NCBI RefSeq assembly: GCF_017873095.1
Contig: NZ_JAGGJU010000012.1
Location: 62,001-126,000, forward strand
Origin: Heterorhizobium halophytocola
GTDB lineage: Bacteria; Pseudomonadota; Alphaproteobacteria; Rhizobiales; Rhizobiaceae
Reading direction: 5' to 3'
DNA length: 64,000 bases
Below, piece by piece: positions 36,707 to 45,749 of the stretch. Position 1 is the first letter of the stretch; each line of letters opens with the position of its first letter. A model generated the notes under the pieces. The model was not told the DNA's origin and searched no databases. It saw only the letters and a program-made list of their open reading frames with translations. The translations under genes were made by a program, and so were the position numbers.

Positions 36707-37807
36707 TCAATCCATCCGACGGAAGGGCGCAACCTTGATGGTGGGACTCGACAGGCAGAGCACCTTGAACAGCTCGCCCATCTTGCCGGGACCGGCACCG
36801 GCAAGCCTGTCGACGGCAATCGCGATATCATGCTGGATGCCGGGGGATTTGCCGTTGGCAAGCGCCTGCGCCCGTTGCTCGAGACCGAGCCCGCGCAGGA
36901 AATCGCCTTGGTGCATGCAGCCATTGACCTGCATTTCCAAGGCCTGCGCCAGCCGGACCAACTGTTCGAAGTCGACATGGCTGGTAAGGTCCGCAAGTCC
37001 CGGATGGGCCAGCGGATCGTCGAATTCATGGGCCATCACCGCCTGCAGCGTGTCGCCGAAGCCGGTGGTCAGATGGCCATAGTCGATCAGCAGCGTCGTG
37101 CCGCCGAAGGCCTTCAGCCTTTCGCACATGACCTGCAGCACAGAGAGGCGGGCCGGCGCGATCTCGAAGATGGTGCCGTCGTCCGGCAGGCGGGTAAAGT
37201 CCTGCAGATAGGCAGGGTCGAGCGTGGCGACGCCAACCGTGAAGGCCAGGTTGTCGTCGGCATCGAGGCTGACCATGCGCTCGCGAAAGCTCGTGCCGGA
37301 CTTGACGAATTGGCGCAGCGGAATGGCGTCGAACAATTCGTTGGCGACGAGCAGGGTGAAGCCGTCCGGCAGTTCGTCGAAACCGTGCTGCCAGGAGATC
37401 TTGTCGCCGTGCCGTGACAGTGTCTTTTTCTGAACGGCCTGCAGGCGGTCGCTGGTCTCGACCAGATGGACGGTGGCGCCGGCATAGAAGTCCGGTGCGA
37501 CACGGGCGGTCACCCGCAGAATATCGGACATCATCGTGCCGCGGCCGGGGCCGACCTCGACGAGGCGCACCGGCAGCGGCTGGCCATGAGCCTGCCAGGC
37601 ATGGACGAGAAACAGCCCGACCATTTCGCCGAACAGCTGGCTGACTTCCGGCGCCGTGACGAAATCGCCGCTGGAGCCGAACGGATTGCGCGTCTGATAA
37701 TAGCCATGCTCGGGATCGGCGAGGCACAGCGAGAAATAGTCGGTTACGCTCATCGGACCGTTGGCCCGGATCAACGATTTGATTTTGTCACCCAGTGCAG
37801 TCGTCAC
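36707..37807 (-). CDS. class I SAM-dependent methyltransferase (MidA/NDUFAF7-like)
   Basis: 366 residues from GTG 37807; longer ATG starts at 37870 overlap lgt. The MidA/NDUFAF7 family signature is clear: SVTDYFSLCLADPEHGYYQTR, FGSSGDFVTAPEVSQLFGEM, VRLVEVGPGRGTMMSDIL (the SAM-binding glycine loop) and LVANELFDAIPLRQF. In mitochondria, the homologue dimethylates an arginine in complex I assembly, and a similar respiratory-complex role is possible here. It starts 20 bases after the lgt stop. A four-codon ATG...TGA overlaps its GTG. Confidence 0.9.
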   Translation of the reverse strand: MTTALGDKIKSLIRANGPMSVTDYFSLCLADPEHGYYQTRNPFGSSGDFVTAPEVSQLFGEMVGLFLVHAWQAHGQPLPVRLVEVGPGRGTMMSDILRVTARVAPDFYAGATVHLVETSDRLQAVQKKTLSRHGDKISWQHGFDELPDGFTLLVANELFDAIPLRQFVKSGTSFRERMVSLDADDNLAFTVGVATLDPAYLQDFTRLPDDGTIFEIAPARLSVLQVMCERLKAFGGTTLLIDYGHLTTGFGDTLQAVMAHEFDDPLAHPGLADLTSHVDFEQLVRLAQALEMQVNGCMHQGDFLRGLGLEQRAQALANGKSPGIQHDIAIAVDRLAGAGPGKMGELFKVLCLSSPTIKVAPFRRMD

Positions 37808-37827
37808 GTAAAGGTCATGCCCCTTGT

Positions 37828-38667
37828 TCAGCGCGATACGCTGCCACGCCAGGAGAGTGCGAGAGTGCACAGGCCCGCAGCAAGCATCGGCAACGACAAC
37901 ACCATACCCATAGTGAGCCAGCCTCCGGCCAAATATCCAAGCTGTGGATCGGGTTCACGGAAGAATTCCACAAGTATTCTTGCCAGAGGGTACAATGTGG
38001 CGAACAAACCGGTAATCAGGCCGGGTCGCTTGAGGCCACCGAGCCTTGCGACGACTTGCAATATTGCAAGTAGAAGCAGGCCCTCGAGGGCGGCTTCATA
38101 AAGCTGGCTCGGGTGGCGCGGCAGCGGACCGCCGGTCGGAAAGACCATGGCCCAGGAAATATCGGTGACCCGACCCCAGAGTTCGCCGTTGACGAAATTG
38201 GCGATGCGGCCGAAGAACAGCCCGATCGGCACGACGCTCGCGACCAGGTCGAACAGGCTCCAGGTCGGAATGCCATTGCGTCTGGCGAAGATGATCATCG
38301 CGATCGTGGCGCCGATAAATCCGCCGTGGAAGGACATGCCGCCGTTCCAGACCTGGATGGCGCGGATCGGTTCCTCGAGAATTGGACCGAGGTCATAGAA
38401 CAGGATGTAGCCGATGCGTCCGCCGAGCACGACGCCGACAGCCGCCCAGAGAATGAAGTCGTCGACCTGCTTGGCCGTCAGCGGCGATACACCGCCCGGC
38501 CACAGCCCCGGGCTGGCGATCATGCCACGGGCCAGCCACCAGCCGATCAGGATTCCGGCGACATAGGCCAGGCCATACCAGTGGACGGCGAGGGGACCGA
38601 GCGAGAAGGCGATCGGATCTATCTGGGGATAGGTGAGGACAGTGGTGAATGCGACTGAAGACTGCAA
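37828..38667 (-). CDS. lgt: prolipoprotein diacylglyceryl transferase
   Basis: 279 residues with seven helices. It transfers diacylglyceryl from phosphatidylglycerol to the cysteine of lipoprotein precursors in the inner membrane. The Lgt motifs are intact: HWYGLAYVAGILIGWWLARG, GGMSFHGGFIGA (catalytic His) and the signature GRIANFVNGELWGR. It is the first gene of the minus-strand run lgt-MidA-pgeF-M24 and is divergent from ubiK. Confidence 0.97.
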   Translation of the reverse strand: MQSSVAFTTVLTYPQIDPIAFSLGPLAVHWYGLAYVAGILIGWWLARGMIASPGLWPGGVSPLTAKQVDDFILWAAVGVVLGGRIGYILFYDLGPILEEPIRAIQVWNGGMSFHGGFIGATIAMIIFARRNGIPTWSLFDLVASVVPIGLFFGRIANFVNGELWGRVTDISWAMVFPTGGPLPRHPSQLYEAALEGLLLLAILQVVARLGGLKRPGLITGLFATLYPLARILVEFFREPDPQLGYLAGGWLTMGMVLSLPMLAAGLCTLALSWRGSVSR

Positions 38668-38864
38668 GGCATGCCTTTCCTGGGCTTGGGCGGAAAATGA
38701 CCGTGGCTGCGCATGCGGTCAAGATGGATTCGACGCGGACGCCGGCCCGCGCGGGAGTTATCAGGTCGCTTTGTGCTTGCAAGCCAGCAGGCGAGGCCCT
38801 ACCTGAATGGCATGCGCGGCACGGCCGCACAGAACGAGGATTGACGGGAGCAAGGAGCCCAGCC

Positions 38865-39122
38865 ATGTCCACCGGTACCAATCGTATGATGGATGAATTC
38901 GCCAAGTTGATGACCGATGCCGCCGGCGCCGCACAAGGCGTGCGCCAGGAGGTGGAAACCGCGTTCCAGGCCCAGGCCGAACGCTGGCTCAACAACATGG
39001 ATGTGGTGCGCCGCCAGGAATTTGACGTGGTGCGCGAAATGGCGCTGAAGGCGCGCGAGGAAAACGATGCGCTTCAGCTGCGTATCGCAGCGCTCGAGGA
39101 AAAGCTCGCCGCCAAGGACTGA
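38865..39122 (+). CDS. ubiK: ubiquinone biosynthesis accessory factor UbiK/BMFP-family protein
   Basis: 85 residues from ATG 38865, with AAGGAG at 38852; the longer frame overlaps the lgt leader. The protein is almost all helix: an amphipathic N-terminal half (MDEFAKLMTDAAGAAQGVRQEVE) and a C-terminal coiled coil (LQLRIAALEEKLAAKD), the BMFP/UbiK layout. It is a membrane-associated oligomer that helps ubiquinone synthesis in other proteobacteria. A terminator follows. Confidence 0.9.
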   Translation: MSTGTNRMMDEFAKLMTDAAGAAQGVRQEVETAFQAQAERWLNNMDVVRRQEFDVVREMALKAREENDALQLRIAALEEKLAAKD

Positions 39123-39591
39123 GACAGGCGGAAGCGCCCGACGCTTACGCTTCTTTGCAAGAGATTCGACAGGGCCGATGCTGGAAACAGCGTCGGCCTT
39201 TTTCATTGCCGGACGCGTTTGCGTGTTCCGGCAAGGTGTAAACGGAGCGTTAAAAAGGTCTTTTGAAAAGATTTTTTCCACAAGCCCGCCAGACTCCAAA
39301 AAACGAGGCGGCAGAGTCAGTTACGGCTGCCAGGTGCTGTGGAAGAAGAGAGTGTTTCCACAAGCACGAACGGTTTTCGGCAAAAGAAAGGCTGGCACCG
39401 GCGGCCCTCCGTTATAGACTGATTTTAAAAGATGATTCTAAACGGACGGCGTAAGTTTCAGGCAGGGTGCGTATCTTAGCCTGACGTCCCAACGGCAATC
39501 ATTCATGTTTGTTTTTTCGGAGTGCGGAGTAGCAATGGCGGCCGGCTAAGGCTGTCGTGCATCCTCGTTTTTCGATGTTGAAGGTAATACC
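39123..39591. other. intergenic region between ubiK and the YbjN-like gene
   Basis: 469 bases. The left end holds the ubiK terminator. From about 39240 to 39580 the sequence is AT-richer, with T- and A-runs such as GATTTTTT, and probably carries the promoter of the downstream ybjN-proC operon. No short ORF with a ribosome site and no other clear hairpin with a U-tract were found. Confidence 0.5.
39173..39203 (+). terminator. ubiK: Rho-independent terminator of ubiK
   Basis: GGCCGATGCTG pairs with CAGCGTCGGCC (one mismatch-like bulge) across a GAAA-type loop and is followed by TTTTTC. It lies 50 bases past the ubiK stop. Confidence 0.85.
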
Positions 39592-40092
39592 ATGCGCCTT
39601 GTGGAACTGGAATTCGAACGACAATCCAACCCGGTCGACATGATCGAGTTCGTCGCATCGAACAATGACTGGTCGTTCGAGCGGTCCGGCGAAGACGAAA
39701 TCGCCATGACCGTGGAGGGGCGGTGGGCCGACTACCATGTCTCCTTCTCCTGGATGGAGGAGTTCGAGGCGCTGCATCTGGCCTGCGCCTTCGACCTGCG
39801 CATTCCCGACCTGCGCGTCAACGAGGTGATTACGCTGCTGTCCCATGTCAACGGACAGACGCTGATGGGCCATTTCGACCTCTGGCGTCAGGAAGACGTG
39901 ATCATCTTCCGTCAGTCTCTCCTTCTGGCCGGCGGTGCGGAGCCGACCAACCGTCAGGTGGAGGTTCTGCTGTCCAGCGCCATCGAGGCCTGCGAAGCCT
40001 ATTTTCAGGCGTTCCAGTTCGTCGTCTGGTCGAGCATGGATGCCAAGAGCGCGATCGATGCCGTGCTCTTCGAGACGGTCGGCGAGGCCTGA
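39592..40092 (+). CDS. YbjN-domain protein
   Basis: 166 residues with the YbjN/sensory-transduction-regulator fold: NPVDMIEFVASNNDWSFERSGEDE at the start, then WADYHVSFSWMEEFEALHLACAF and GHFDLWRQEDVIIFRQSLLL. YbjN folds are chaperone-like and are often linked to motility or type III secretion, but no biochemical role is known. It lies two bases before the GTG of proC, so proC translation depends on it. Start ATG 39592. Confidence 0.88.
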   Translation: MRLVELEFERQSNPVDMIEFVASNNDWSFERSGEDEIAMTVEGRWADYHVSFSWMEEFEALHLACAFDLRIPDLRVNEVITLLSHVNGQTLMGHFDLWRQEDVIIFRQSLLLAGGAEPTNRQVEVLLSSAIEACEAYFQAFQFVVWSSMDAKSAIDAVLFETVGEA

Positions 40093-40094
40093 TC

Positions 40095-40910
40095 GTGGCG
40101 GCGTCTGATACGGTGCTTCTCGTCGGTGCGGGAAATATGGGCGGCGCGCTGCTGACCGGATGGTTCAGGAGCGGTATTCCCGGCGCCAGCGTGACGGTTC
40201 TCGATCCGAGTGCCGCACCACGCATCCAGTCGGCGATCGCCGATGCCGGGTCGACGCTTGTCACGCATGTCCCGCAGGATCTCTCGCCCGATGTGCTGTT
40301 TCTGGCGCTGAAGCCGCAGATGATGGGCAGTGCGCTGCCGGCACTTGCAAAACTGGTCGGTCCGCAGACGGTCGTGGTCTCGGTGGCGGCCGGAACGACG
40401 ATTGCCAGCCTGTCCGAGGCCCTGGGTAACGGCGCCACGGTACGCGCCATGCCCAATACGCCGGCCATGGTCGGACGCGGTATTACCGGTGCCTTTGCCA
40501 ATGACAAGGTCACAGCAGAACAGCGGGACCTCGTCCATCGGCTGCTGAAGGTTTCCGGACCGGTCGAATGGGTCGAAAGCGAAACCGATATCGATCTCGT
40601 AACCGCGGTATCGGGCAGCGGTCCGGCCTACGTCTTCTATCTGGTGGAGTGCATGGCCGAGGCAGGCCGCAAGCTCGGTCTGCCAGCGGACCTTGCCATG
40701 CGTCTGGCACGGGAAACTGTCGCCGGCGCCGGCGAACTGCTTCATCAGTCGTCGGACGCGGCTGCCGATCTCAGGCGCAATGTCACGTCTCCGGGCGGCA
40801 CGACGGCTGCGGCTCTGGCCGTGCTGACGGAACCGCATGACGGCATGCAGCCTCTGTTCGACCGGGCGATCGCGGCTGCGCGCGAGCGTGCCGAGGAATT
40901 GTCGCGATGA
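40095..40910 (+). CDS. proC: pyrroline-5-carboxylate reductase
   Basis: 271 residues from GTG 40095, two bases after the YbjN-like stop; the longer frame to 39723 is antisense-like sequence in that gene. It reduces pyrroline-5-carboxylate to proline. The Rossmann motif [11 protein letters not shown] (residues 9-19), [14 protein letters not shown] and the C-terminal [19 protein letters not shown] and [11 protein letters not shown] motifs are intact. It overlaps the next gene by four bases (ATGA). Confidence 0.96.
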   Translation: MAASDTVLLVGAGNMGGALLTGWFRSGIPGASVTVLDPSAAPRIQSAIADAGSTLVTHVPQDLSPDVLFLALKPQMMGSALPALAKLVGPQTVVVSVAAGTTIASLSEALGNGATVRAMPNTPAMVGRGITGAFANDKVTAEQRDLVHRLLKVSGPVEWVESETDIDLVTAVSGSGPAYVFYLVECMAEAGRKLGLPADLAMRLARETVAGAGELLHQSSDAAADLRRNVTSPGGTTAAALAVLTEPHDGMQPLFDRAIAAARERAEELSR

Positions 40911-41263
40911 GTGATGGCGAGACAGGGGACGGGATCAGTTTTGCAGACTTCGAGAAGGTCGATATCCGCAGCGGCACCATTGTCGAAGCCGAAGCCTTTC
41001 CGGAAGCGCGCAAGCCGGCCTACAAGCTGAAGATCGATTTCGGCCCCGAGATCGGCATCAAGCGGTCGTCGGCGCAGATCACCGTGCATTATACGCCCGA
41101 AACCCTTGTGGGACGGCAGGTGATGGCGGTCGTCAACTTTCCGCCGCGCCAGATCGGTCCAGTGCGCTCCGAAGTGCTGACGCTCGGCTTTGCCGACGCG
41201 GACGGCGCGATCGTGCTTGCCGCGCCAGAGCGGGCGGTGCCGAACGGCCAGAAACTGATGTAG
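40907..41263 (+). CDS. tRNA-binding protein (CsaA/Trbp111-like)
   Basis: 118 residues with the EMAP-II/Trbp111 OB-fold: [32 protein letters not shown], then [31 protein letters not shown] and [20 protein letters not shown]. Homologues (CsaA) bind tRNA or act as export chaperones. It overlaps the end of proC by ATGA, and so belongs to the ybjN-proC-csaA operon. No terminator is obvious before the opposing kinase gene. Confidence 0.93.
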   Translation: MSDGETGDGISFADFEKVDIRSGTIVEAEAFPEARKPAYKLKIDFGPEIGIKRSSAQITVHYTPETLVGRQVMAVVNFPPRQIGPVRSEVLTLGFADADGAIVLAAPERAVPNGQKLM

Positions 41264-41359
41264 CATCGCTACCAGGCCCTGGTCACAACGACCTGAATTG
41301 ACGATCTTCCAGAACAGATGCCCGGCTGATGATGGCGATAGCCCGAGGACCGAAGGCCC

Positions 41360-42739
41360 TCAGGCGGGGACGCGGATGGTGGCGCGCAGACCGCCGAGCG
41401 GGCTGTCGCTCAGCACCACATTGCCGCCATGGCTCCGCGCGACGTCGCGCGCGATCGCAAGACCAAGGCCGGTGCCGGATGCATCGAGATTGCGGGCGGC
41501 GTCGAGCCGGAAGAATGGCTTGAATACCTCGTCGCGGGCTTCCGCCGGTATGCCCGGACCGTCGTCGTCGAAGGTGATGATCAGCCACTTGTCGCCATGA
41601 CGCGCCTCGATCTCCAGGCGTTCGGCATAGCGGCGCGCGTTGGAGGCGAGATTGCCGACCAGCCGGGCAAAGGCGTTGGGGCGCACGCGCACGGCGTCAT
41701 CGCCTTCCAGCCGCCATGTGGCGCTCTTGCCGTGCAGGCGAAAATCCTCCTCGATCTTGCCGAACAGATCGCTCAGCCGCAGCTGGCCGACTTCCTCTTC
41801 CGCCTCGCCACGGGCGAACGCCATATAGCCTTCGAGCATCGACTGCATGTCGTCGACGTCCTGATTGAGGTTCTCCAGATCGGGATTGTCGCCGGCAAGC
41901 GCCAGCTGCAGCTTGAACCGGGTGAGGATGGTGCGCAGGTCATGGCTGACCCCGTTCAGCATCGCCGTGCGCTGTTCCATCTGCCGCTCGATCCGTTCGC
42001 GCATCAGGATGAAGGCGAGGCCGGCCCGGCGAACCTCGTCGGCGCCGCGCGGGCTGAATTCCTCGATCTTCTGGCCCTTGCCGAAATTCTCCGCCGCGCG
42101 CGCCAGCGTCAGGATCGGGCGTATCTGGCCGCGCAGGAACAGGGTCGAAATGATGATCAGCACCAGCGATGTGCCGACCATCCAGACGATGAAAATGTGC
42201 GAATTGGAGGCATAGGCGCGGTTGCGGCTGACGAAGACACGCAGCACCCGGTCCTCGAGAAGGATCCGGATTTCCAGCAGGCCGGAATTGCCGACGGTGT
42301 CGATCCAGAAGGGCCGCTGGATGCGGTGCGAGATTTCCTCGGTCAGCGTCTGGTCAAGCAGCGAGAAGAACGGCTTCGGTCGTGGCGGCGGCAATTTCGC
42401 GCCCGGCTCGACGGAAATCGTCATGCCCAGGTCGTCCTTGACGATCCGCGTCAGCGTCGCATAGCCGGCATCGTCCGGGCTGGCCTCGATCAGCTCGACG
42501 ATCGCTGCGATCTCCTGGGTCACGGCGGCCGACAGCCGCTCGGTGACGAGTTGCCAGTGCCGCTGCATGAAGACGAACGCCAGCACGGTCTGCAGGATCA
42601 GGATCGGCAGGATGATGATCAGCAGCGAGCGGGCGAACAGGCCGGTCGGCATGCGGCGACGCAGCCAGCGGCTGGTGCGCTTGACGCCGGTGCCCGGTGC
42701 GCGCTCGGAGGCGCGCCTGATCGTCTCGAATATGGCCAT
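41360..42739 (-). CDS. EnvZ-type sensor histidine kinase
   Basis: 459 residues: helix 1 (about 38-60), periplasmic domain, helix 2 (about 183-203), HAMP, then the kinase core. The phosphoacceptor is His264 in GVSHDLRTILTRFKL. The expected proline after HDLRT is Ile here. The N-box NLASNARRYAERL, DDDGPGIP and GTGLGLAIARDV are intact, so it should autophosphorylate. It follows the OmpR-type regulator gene after a 177-base gap and presumably signals to it. Confidence 0.92.
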   Translation of the reverse strand: MAIFETIRRASERAPGTGVKRTSRWLRRRMPTGLFARSLLIIILPILILQTVLAFVFMQRHWQLVTERLSAAVTQEIAAIVELIEASPDDAGYATLTRIVKDDLGMTISVEPGAKLPPPRPKPFFSLLDQTLTEEISHRIQRPFWIDTVGNSGLLEIRILLEDRVLRVFVSRNRAYASNSHIFIVWMVGTSLVLIIISTLFLRGQIRPILTLARAAENFGKGQKIEEFSPRGADEVRRAGLAFILMRERIERQMEQRTAMLNGVSHDLRTILTRFKLQLALAGDNPDLENLNQDVDDMQSMLEGYMAFARGEAEEEVGQLRLSDLFGKIEEDFRLHGKSATWRLEGDDAVRVRPNAFARLVGNLASNARRYAERLEIEARHGDKWLIITFDDDGPGIPAEARDEVFKPFFRLDAARNLDASGTGLGLAIARDVARSHGGNVVLSDSPLGGLRATIRVPA

Positions 42740-42916
42740 CTGCTCTGCTGCCGGTCCTTTCTTTCAAGCCTTGACGTGCCGTTTCAGCAACCGGCCTGCG
42801 CGACATGCCATAGAGCAAATCAGCGACAAGCGTAATATGGTTTTACGGCTGCAAGACCGCCAGCCAGGCCCCGAAAGGTTGCACCGCGCGCTACCCCCAA
42901 GCGGATGGGCAAACGG

Positions 42917-43618
42917 CTAGTCCAGGCTGAGCCGGTAGCCGATGCCGCGTACCGTCTGCAGCCAGACAGGGTTTGCCGGGTCATCCTCGATCTTGCGCCG
43001 CAGCCTGTTGATCTGCACATCGATCGTGCGCTCGCCGACCTCGACGTCATTGCCGATCAGTTCGTGGCGCGGGATCGTCTCGCCCGGCCGCTGGGCAAAC
43101 AGCAGCATGATTTCCTGCTCGCGGTCGGTCAGCTTGATCGTCTCGGTGCCCTTTTTCAACTCCTTGCGCATCAGCTGAAAGGTATAGGGCCCGAACATGA
43201 CCTGCTCGATCTTCGGTGCGGCGGTGCTGACATTGCGTTTCAGGATATTGCTGATGCGCAGCACCAGTTCGCGCGGATCGAAGGGTTTGGAGAGGTAGTC
43301 GTCGGCCCCGGCCTCCAGGCCGGCGATGCGCGATTCCGATTCCGCCCGCGCCGTCAGCAGAATGACCGGCACGGTCTTTTCCGCAACCAGGCTCTGGGTC
43401 AGCGACAGGCCGCTTTCGCCCGGCATCATCACATCGAGAACGATCAGATCGAAATCGAGACCAGCCAGCCGCCGCCGGGCTTCGGCAGCATCCGCCGCCA
43501 CGGTGACGCGGAAGCCCTTGTCGGAGAGAAAGCGCTTCAGCAGGTCGCGGATGCGGGTGTCGTCGTCGACGACCAGAAGATGGGGGGCGTCATCGGCCAG
43601 AGATTCTTTCGCTGCCAT
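42917..43618 (-). CDS. OmpR-family response regulator (PetR-like)
   Basis: 233 residues: a receiver domain with phosphoacceptor Asp (about residue 60, LIVLDVMMPGES) and the conserved Lys in LSKPFDPREL, then a winged-helix DNA-binding domain (LTDREQEIMLLFAQRPGE, VGERTIDVQINRLRRKI, VRGIGYRL). The gene order MarR-regulator then OmpR-regulator matches petP-petR of Rhodobacter capsulatus, where PetR is needed for cytochrome bc1 synthesis. It starts two bases after the MarR stop. Functional transfer is inference. Confidence 0.93.
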   Translation of the reverse strand: MAAKESLADDAPHLLVVDDDTRIRDLLKRFLSDKGFRVTVAADAAEARRRLAGLDFDLIVLDVMMPGESGLSLTQSLVAEKTVPVILLTARAESESRIAGLEAGADDYLSKPFDPRELVLRISNILKRNVSTAAPKIEQVMFGPYTFQLMRKELKKGTETIKLTDREQEIMLLFAQRPGETIPRHELIGNDVEVGERTIDVQINRLRRKIEDDPANPVWLQTVRGIGYRLSLD

Positions 43619-43620
43619 CC

Positions 43621-44142
43621 TCAGGTCTCCTCGCGCGTCGGTCGCACCGTGTCGCGCGTGCTTGCCATCCGCTCGAGGAAGTCATGCACGGTGGCGCGCA
43701 TCTGCGGGGTGAAGCCTTCCATGGCCTGCGAAATCCGGCGCGACTGCGGATCGCTGAGTGCCAGCGACAATTCGCGGCCGGCCAGGGTCGGATAGAGCCG
43801 GCGCTGGCGCCGGTCGGCCGGGCCGGCCATCTGCCGGATATAGCCGCTGTCGATCAGCTCCTTCAGGACGCGGGCCAGGCTCTGCTTGGTGATCTGCAGG
43901 ATGGCGAGCAGATCGGCAACCGTCATGCCCGGCTGGCGGCTGACGAAATAGACAACCCGGTGATGGGCGCGGCCGAAACCGATCTTCGACAGGATGGCGT
44001 CGGGATCGGAGATGAAGTCCCGGTAGGCAAAAAACAGCAATTCGATCGTGTCGAAATCTATGGCCTTGTCATCGACCACCGGCAGTTCCGGCAGGCTCTT
44101 TGCCGCCGTCTTCTGCGTTCCCTGTCTTGGCACCGTGTTCAT
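43621..44142 (-). CDS. MarR-family regulator (PetP-like)
   Basis: 173 residues from ATG 44142; the open frame to 44385 has no ribosome site or conserved sequence. The MarR core is visible: VVYFVSRQPGMTVADLLAILQITKQSLARVLKELIDSGYI and the wing MAGPADRRQRRLYPTLAG with the D-R-R-x-R-R pattern. It is first in the operon with the OmpR-type regulator and sensor kinase, the same partner order as R. capsulatus PetP-PetR. Its targets are not evident from the sequence. Confidence 0.88.
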   Translation of the reverse strand: MNTVPRQGTQKTAAKSLPELPVVDDKAIDFDTIELLFFAYRDFISDPDAILSKIGFGRAHHRVVYFVSRQPGMTVADLLAILQITKQSLARVLKELIDSGYIRQMAGPADRRQRRLYPTLAGRELSLALSDPQSRRISQAMEGFTPQMRATVHDFLERMASTRDTVRPTREET

Positions 44143-44444
44143 CCCCCTCGTTGCGCGCAGTCTTCGTTGTCGTGCTATCTGCCGCTGCTTAAACGTTTTT
44201 CCTGCGTCAGAACTAAGGGCAGATCGGCTAAAAAACCACCGGAAAGATGGATCTGCGCCTCGATTTCCAGCAAATCCGTCGGCGCTGTCTCTTCCGATCC
44301 CGCAGGCCCTGCCGCGATCAGGCCGGGAGAAGCGCGGTGCCGGGCTTCCATCGCACGCCGATTTGCCTATCTTCATGCGGCGCACGCGCGGTAGGGCCGT
44401 CCGGTCCCCGCGGGCGCATGATGTTGGACGACCAAGAGGTTATC

Positions 44445-45092
44445 ATGGGGCAGCTCCAGGCGGCGGTCATTCCGGTGACGCCATTTCAGCAAAACTGCAC
44501 GCTGCTGTTCGACAGCGACAGCAAGCAGGGGGTCGTGGTCGATCCCGGCGGCGACGTCGAGCGCATTCTCGAGGCGATTGCGGAGACGGGCGTCACCGTC
44601 GGCGAGATCTGGATCACCCACGGGCATATCGACCATGTGGGCGGAGCCGAGGAGTTGAAGGAAGCGCTGGGAGTGCCGATCATCGGGCCGCACCGCGACG
44701 ACGAAAGCCTGCTCGACAGGGTCGAGGACCAGGCGGCGATGTTCGGCGTGCCGATGAAGGTGCGCAATGTCGTGCCGGACCGCTGGCTGGAGGAGGGCGA
44801 CGAAGTCTCCTTCGACGGTCATGTCTTCGAAGTGCTGCATTGCCCGGGGCACGCGCCGGGGCATGTCGTCTTTTACAATCGCCAGCAGGGTTTCGCGCAT
44901 GTGGGGGACGTCCTGTTTTCCGGCTCGGTCGGTCGGACCGATCTGCCCGGCGGCGATCATGCCCAGCTGATGGCCTCGATCCGCGACAAGATCCTGCCGC
45001 TGGGGGACGAGGTCGGCTTTCTGTGCGGTCATGGACCCGGCGGGCGGATCGGCGACGAGCGCCGCAGCAATCCTTTTCTGCAGGATCTCTGA
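44445..45092 (+). CDS. metallo-beta-lactamase-fold hydrolase (glyoxalase II-like)
   Basis: 215 residues from ATG 44445, with AAGAGG upstream; ATGs at 44418 and 44421 are alternatives. The dinuclear metal motif THGHIDHVGG (H-x-H-x-D-H, about residues 58-63) and the further ligands CPGHAPGHVVF, GDVLFSGSVGRTD and CGHGPGG are intact. The family includes glyoxalase II and YcbL-type thioesterases. Probable hydrolase of a thioester or S-glutathionyl compound; exact substrate unknown. It is divergent from the MarR operon. Confidence 0.9.
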   Translation: MGQLQAAVIPVTPFQQNCTLLFDSDSKQGVVVDPGGDVERILEAIAETGVTVGEIWITHGHIDHVGGAEELKEALGVPIIGPHRDDESLLDRVEDQAAMFGVPMKVRNVVPDRWLEEGDEVSFDGHVFEVLHCPGHAPGHVVFYNRQQGFAHVGDVLFSGSVGRTDLPGGDHAQLMASIRDKILPLGDEVGFLCGHGPGGRIGDERRSNPFLQDL

Positions 45093-45124
45093 TCCAGCTC
45101 TGACGGCTTTCAGCTTGCGTCATC

Positions 45125-45148
45125 AAAAAAGCCGGCGAGCTGCCGGCT
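45125..45148 (-). terminator. Rho-independent terminator of the BA14K gene
   Basis: On the minus strand, AGCCGGC pairs with GCCGGCT across a 5-base loop and is followed by six T. It lies 26 bases past the BA14K-family gene's stop. Confidence 0.82.
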
Positions 45149-45173
45149 TCTGTCATCTGTGGGGCTGGGGCGC

Positions 45174-45596
45174 TCAGTTGGCGGCGCAGAAATGCGCCTG
45201 GCCGTCATAGCCGATATAGGTGCCGTCCTGGGGAGAGAAGCTGCGGTAGCGCTGGCTGCAATAGCGGTACCAGCTCTGCGACCAGGGACGAAGCGACTCG
45301 GCGGCCGGCCGGTATTCGACCACATAGCCGGGCTGCGCCGGATAATAGGTGCGGGCCGGTGGCGGATAATAGGCAGGCGGCGGGGGTGGCGGATCGATAT
45401 AGCGCGGTTGGCTGTTGGCAATAGCCGAACCGACGACCACGCCGGTTGCCAGCCCGAACAGGCCAAGCGCCGCAGCATCGCCGTCATGGTGACGGTGGTG
45501 TCTGTAGTAGCCATCGGCAAAAGCGGGGGCGGAGATCCCGACCGTGGCCGTTGCGGCGGCCGCCGCAAGCAGAGCGTATCGTGCAAAATTCCTCAT
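45174..45596 (-). CDS. BA14K-family lectin-like protein
   Basis: 140 residues from ATG 45596, with AAGGAA upstream; an in-frame GTG at 45617 is less likely. A signal peptide ends near AFA, a His-rich segment (YYRHHRHHDGD) and a glycine-rich hydrophobic segment (LGLFGLATGVVVGSAIAN) follow, then a proline/tyrosine-rich linker (PPPPPPAYYPPP). The C-terminal BA14K domain carries YRYCSQRYRSFSPQDGTYIG and the final HFCAAN, whose two cysteines may pair. Brucella BA14K is immunoreactive and binds sugars. It is probably exported or cell-envelope bound. Confidence 0.85.
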   Translation of the reverse strand: MRNFARYALLAAAAATATVGISAPAFADGYYRHHRHHDGDAAALGLFGLATGVVVGSAIANSQPRYIDPPPPPPAYYPPPARTYYPAQPGYVVEYRPAAESLRPWSQSWYRYCSQRYRSFSPQDGTYIGYDGQAHFCAAN

Positions 45597-45692
45597 GACA
45601 TGGTATTCCTTGTCCACGTTCCTGATCGCCGAGAAATCCTACCGGTGATCTGAGGCAAGATGTAGGCCGCTGCGGCTGAATGGAAGCTGAAC

Positions 45693-45717
45693 AAAAAAAC
45701 CCGGCATTGCTGCCGGG
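45693..45717 (-). terminator. Rho-independent terminator of the cold-shock gene
   Basis: On the minus strand, CCCGGC pairs with GCCGGG across a short loop and is followed by seven T, 32 bases past the cold-shock protein stop. Confidence 0.85.
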
Positions 45718-45749
45718 CCGATATTCGATAGCCAGGGTGCGGCGAAGGT

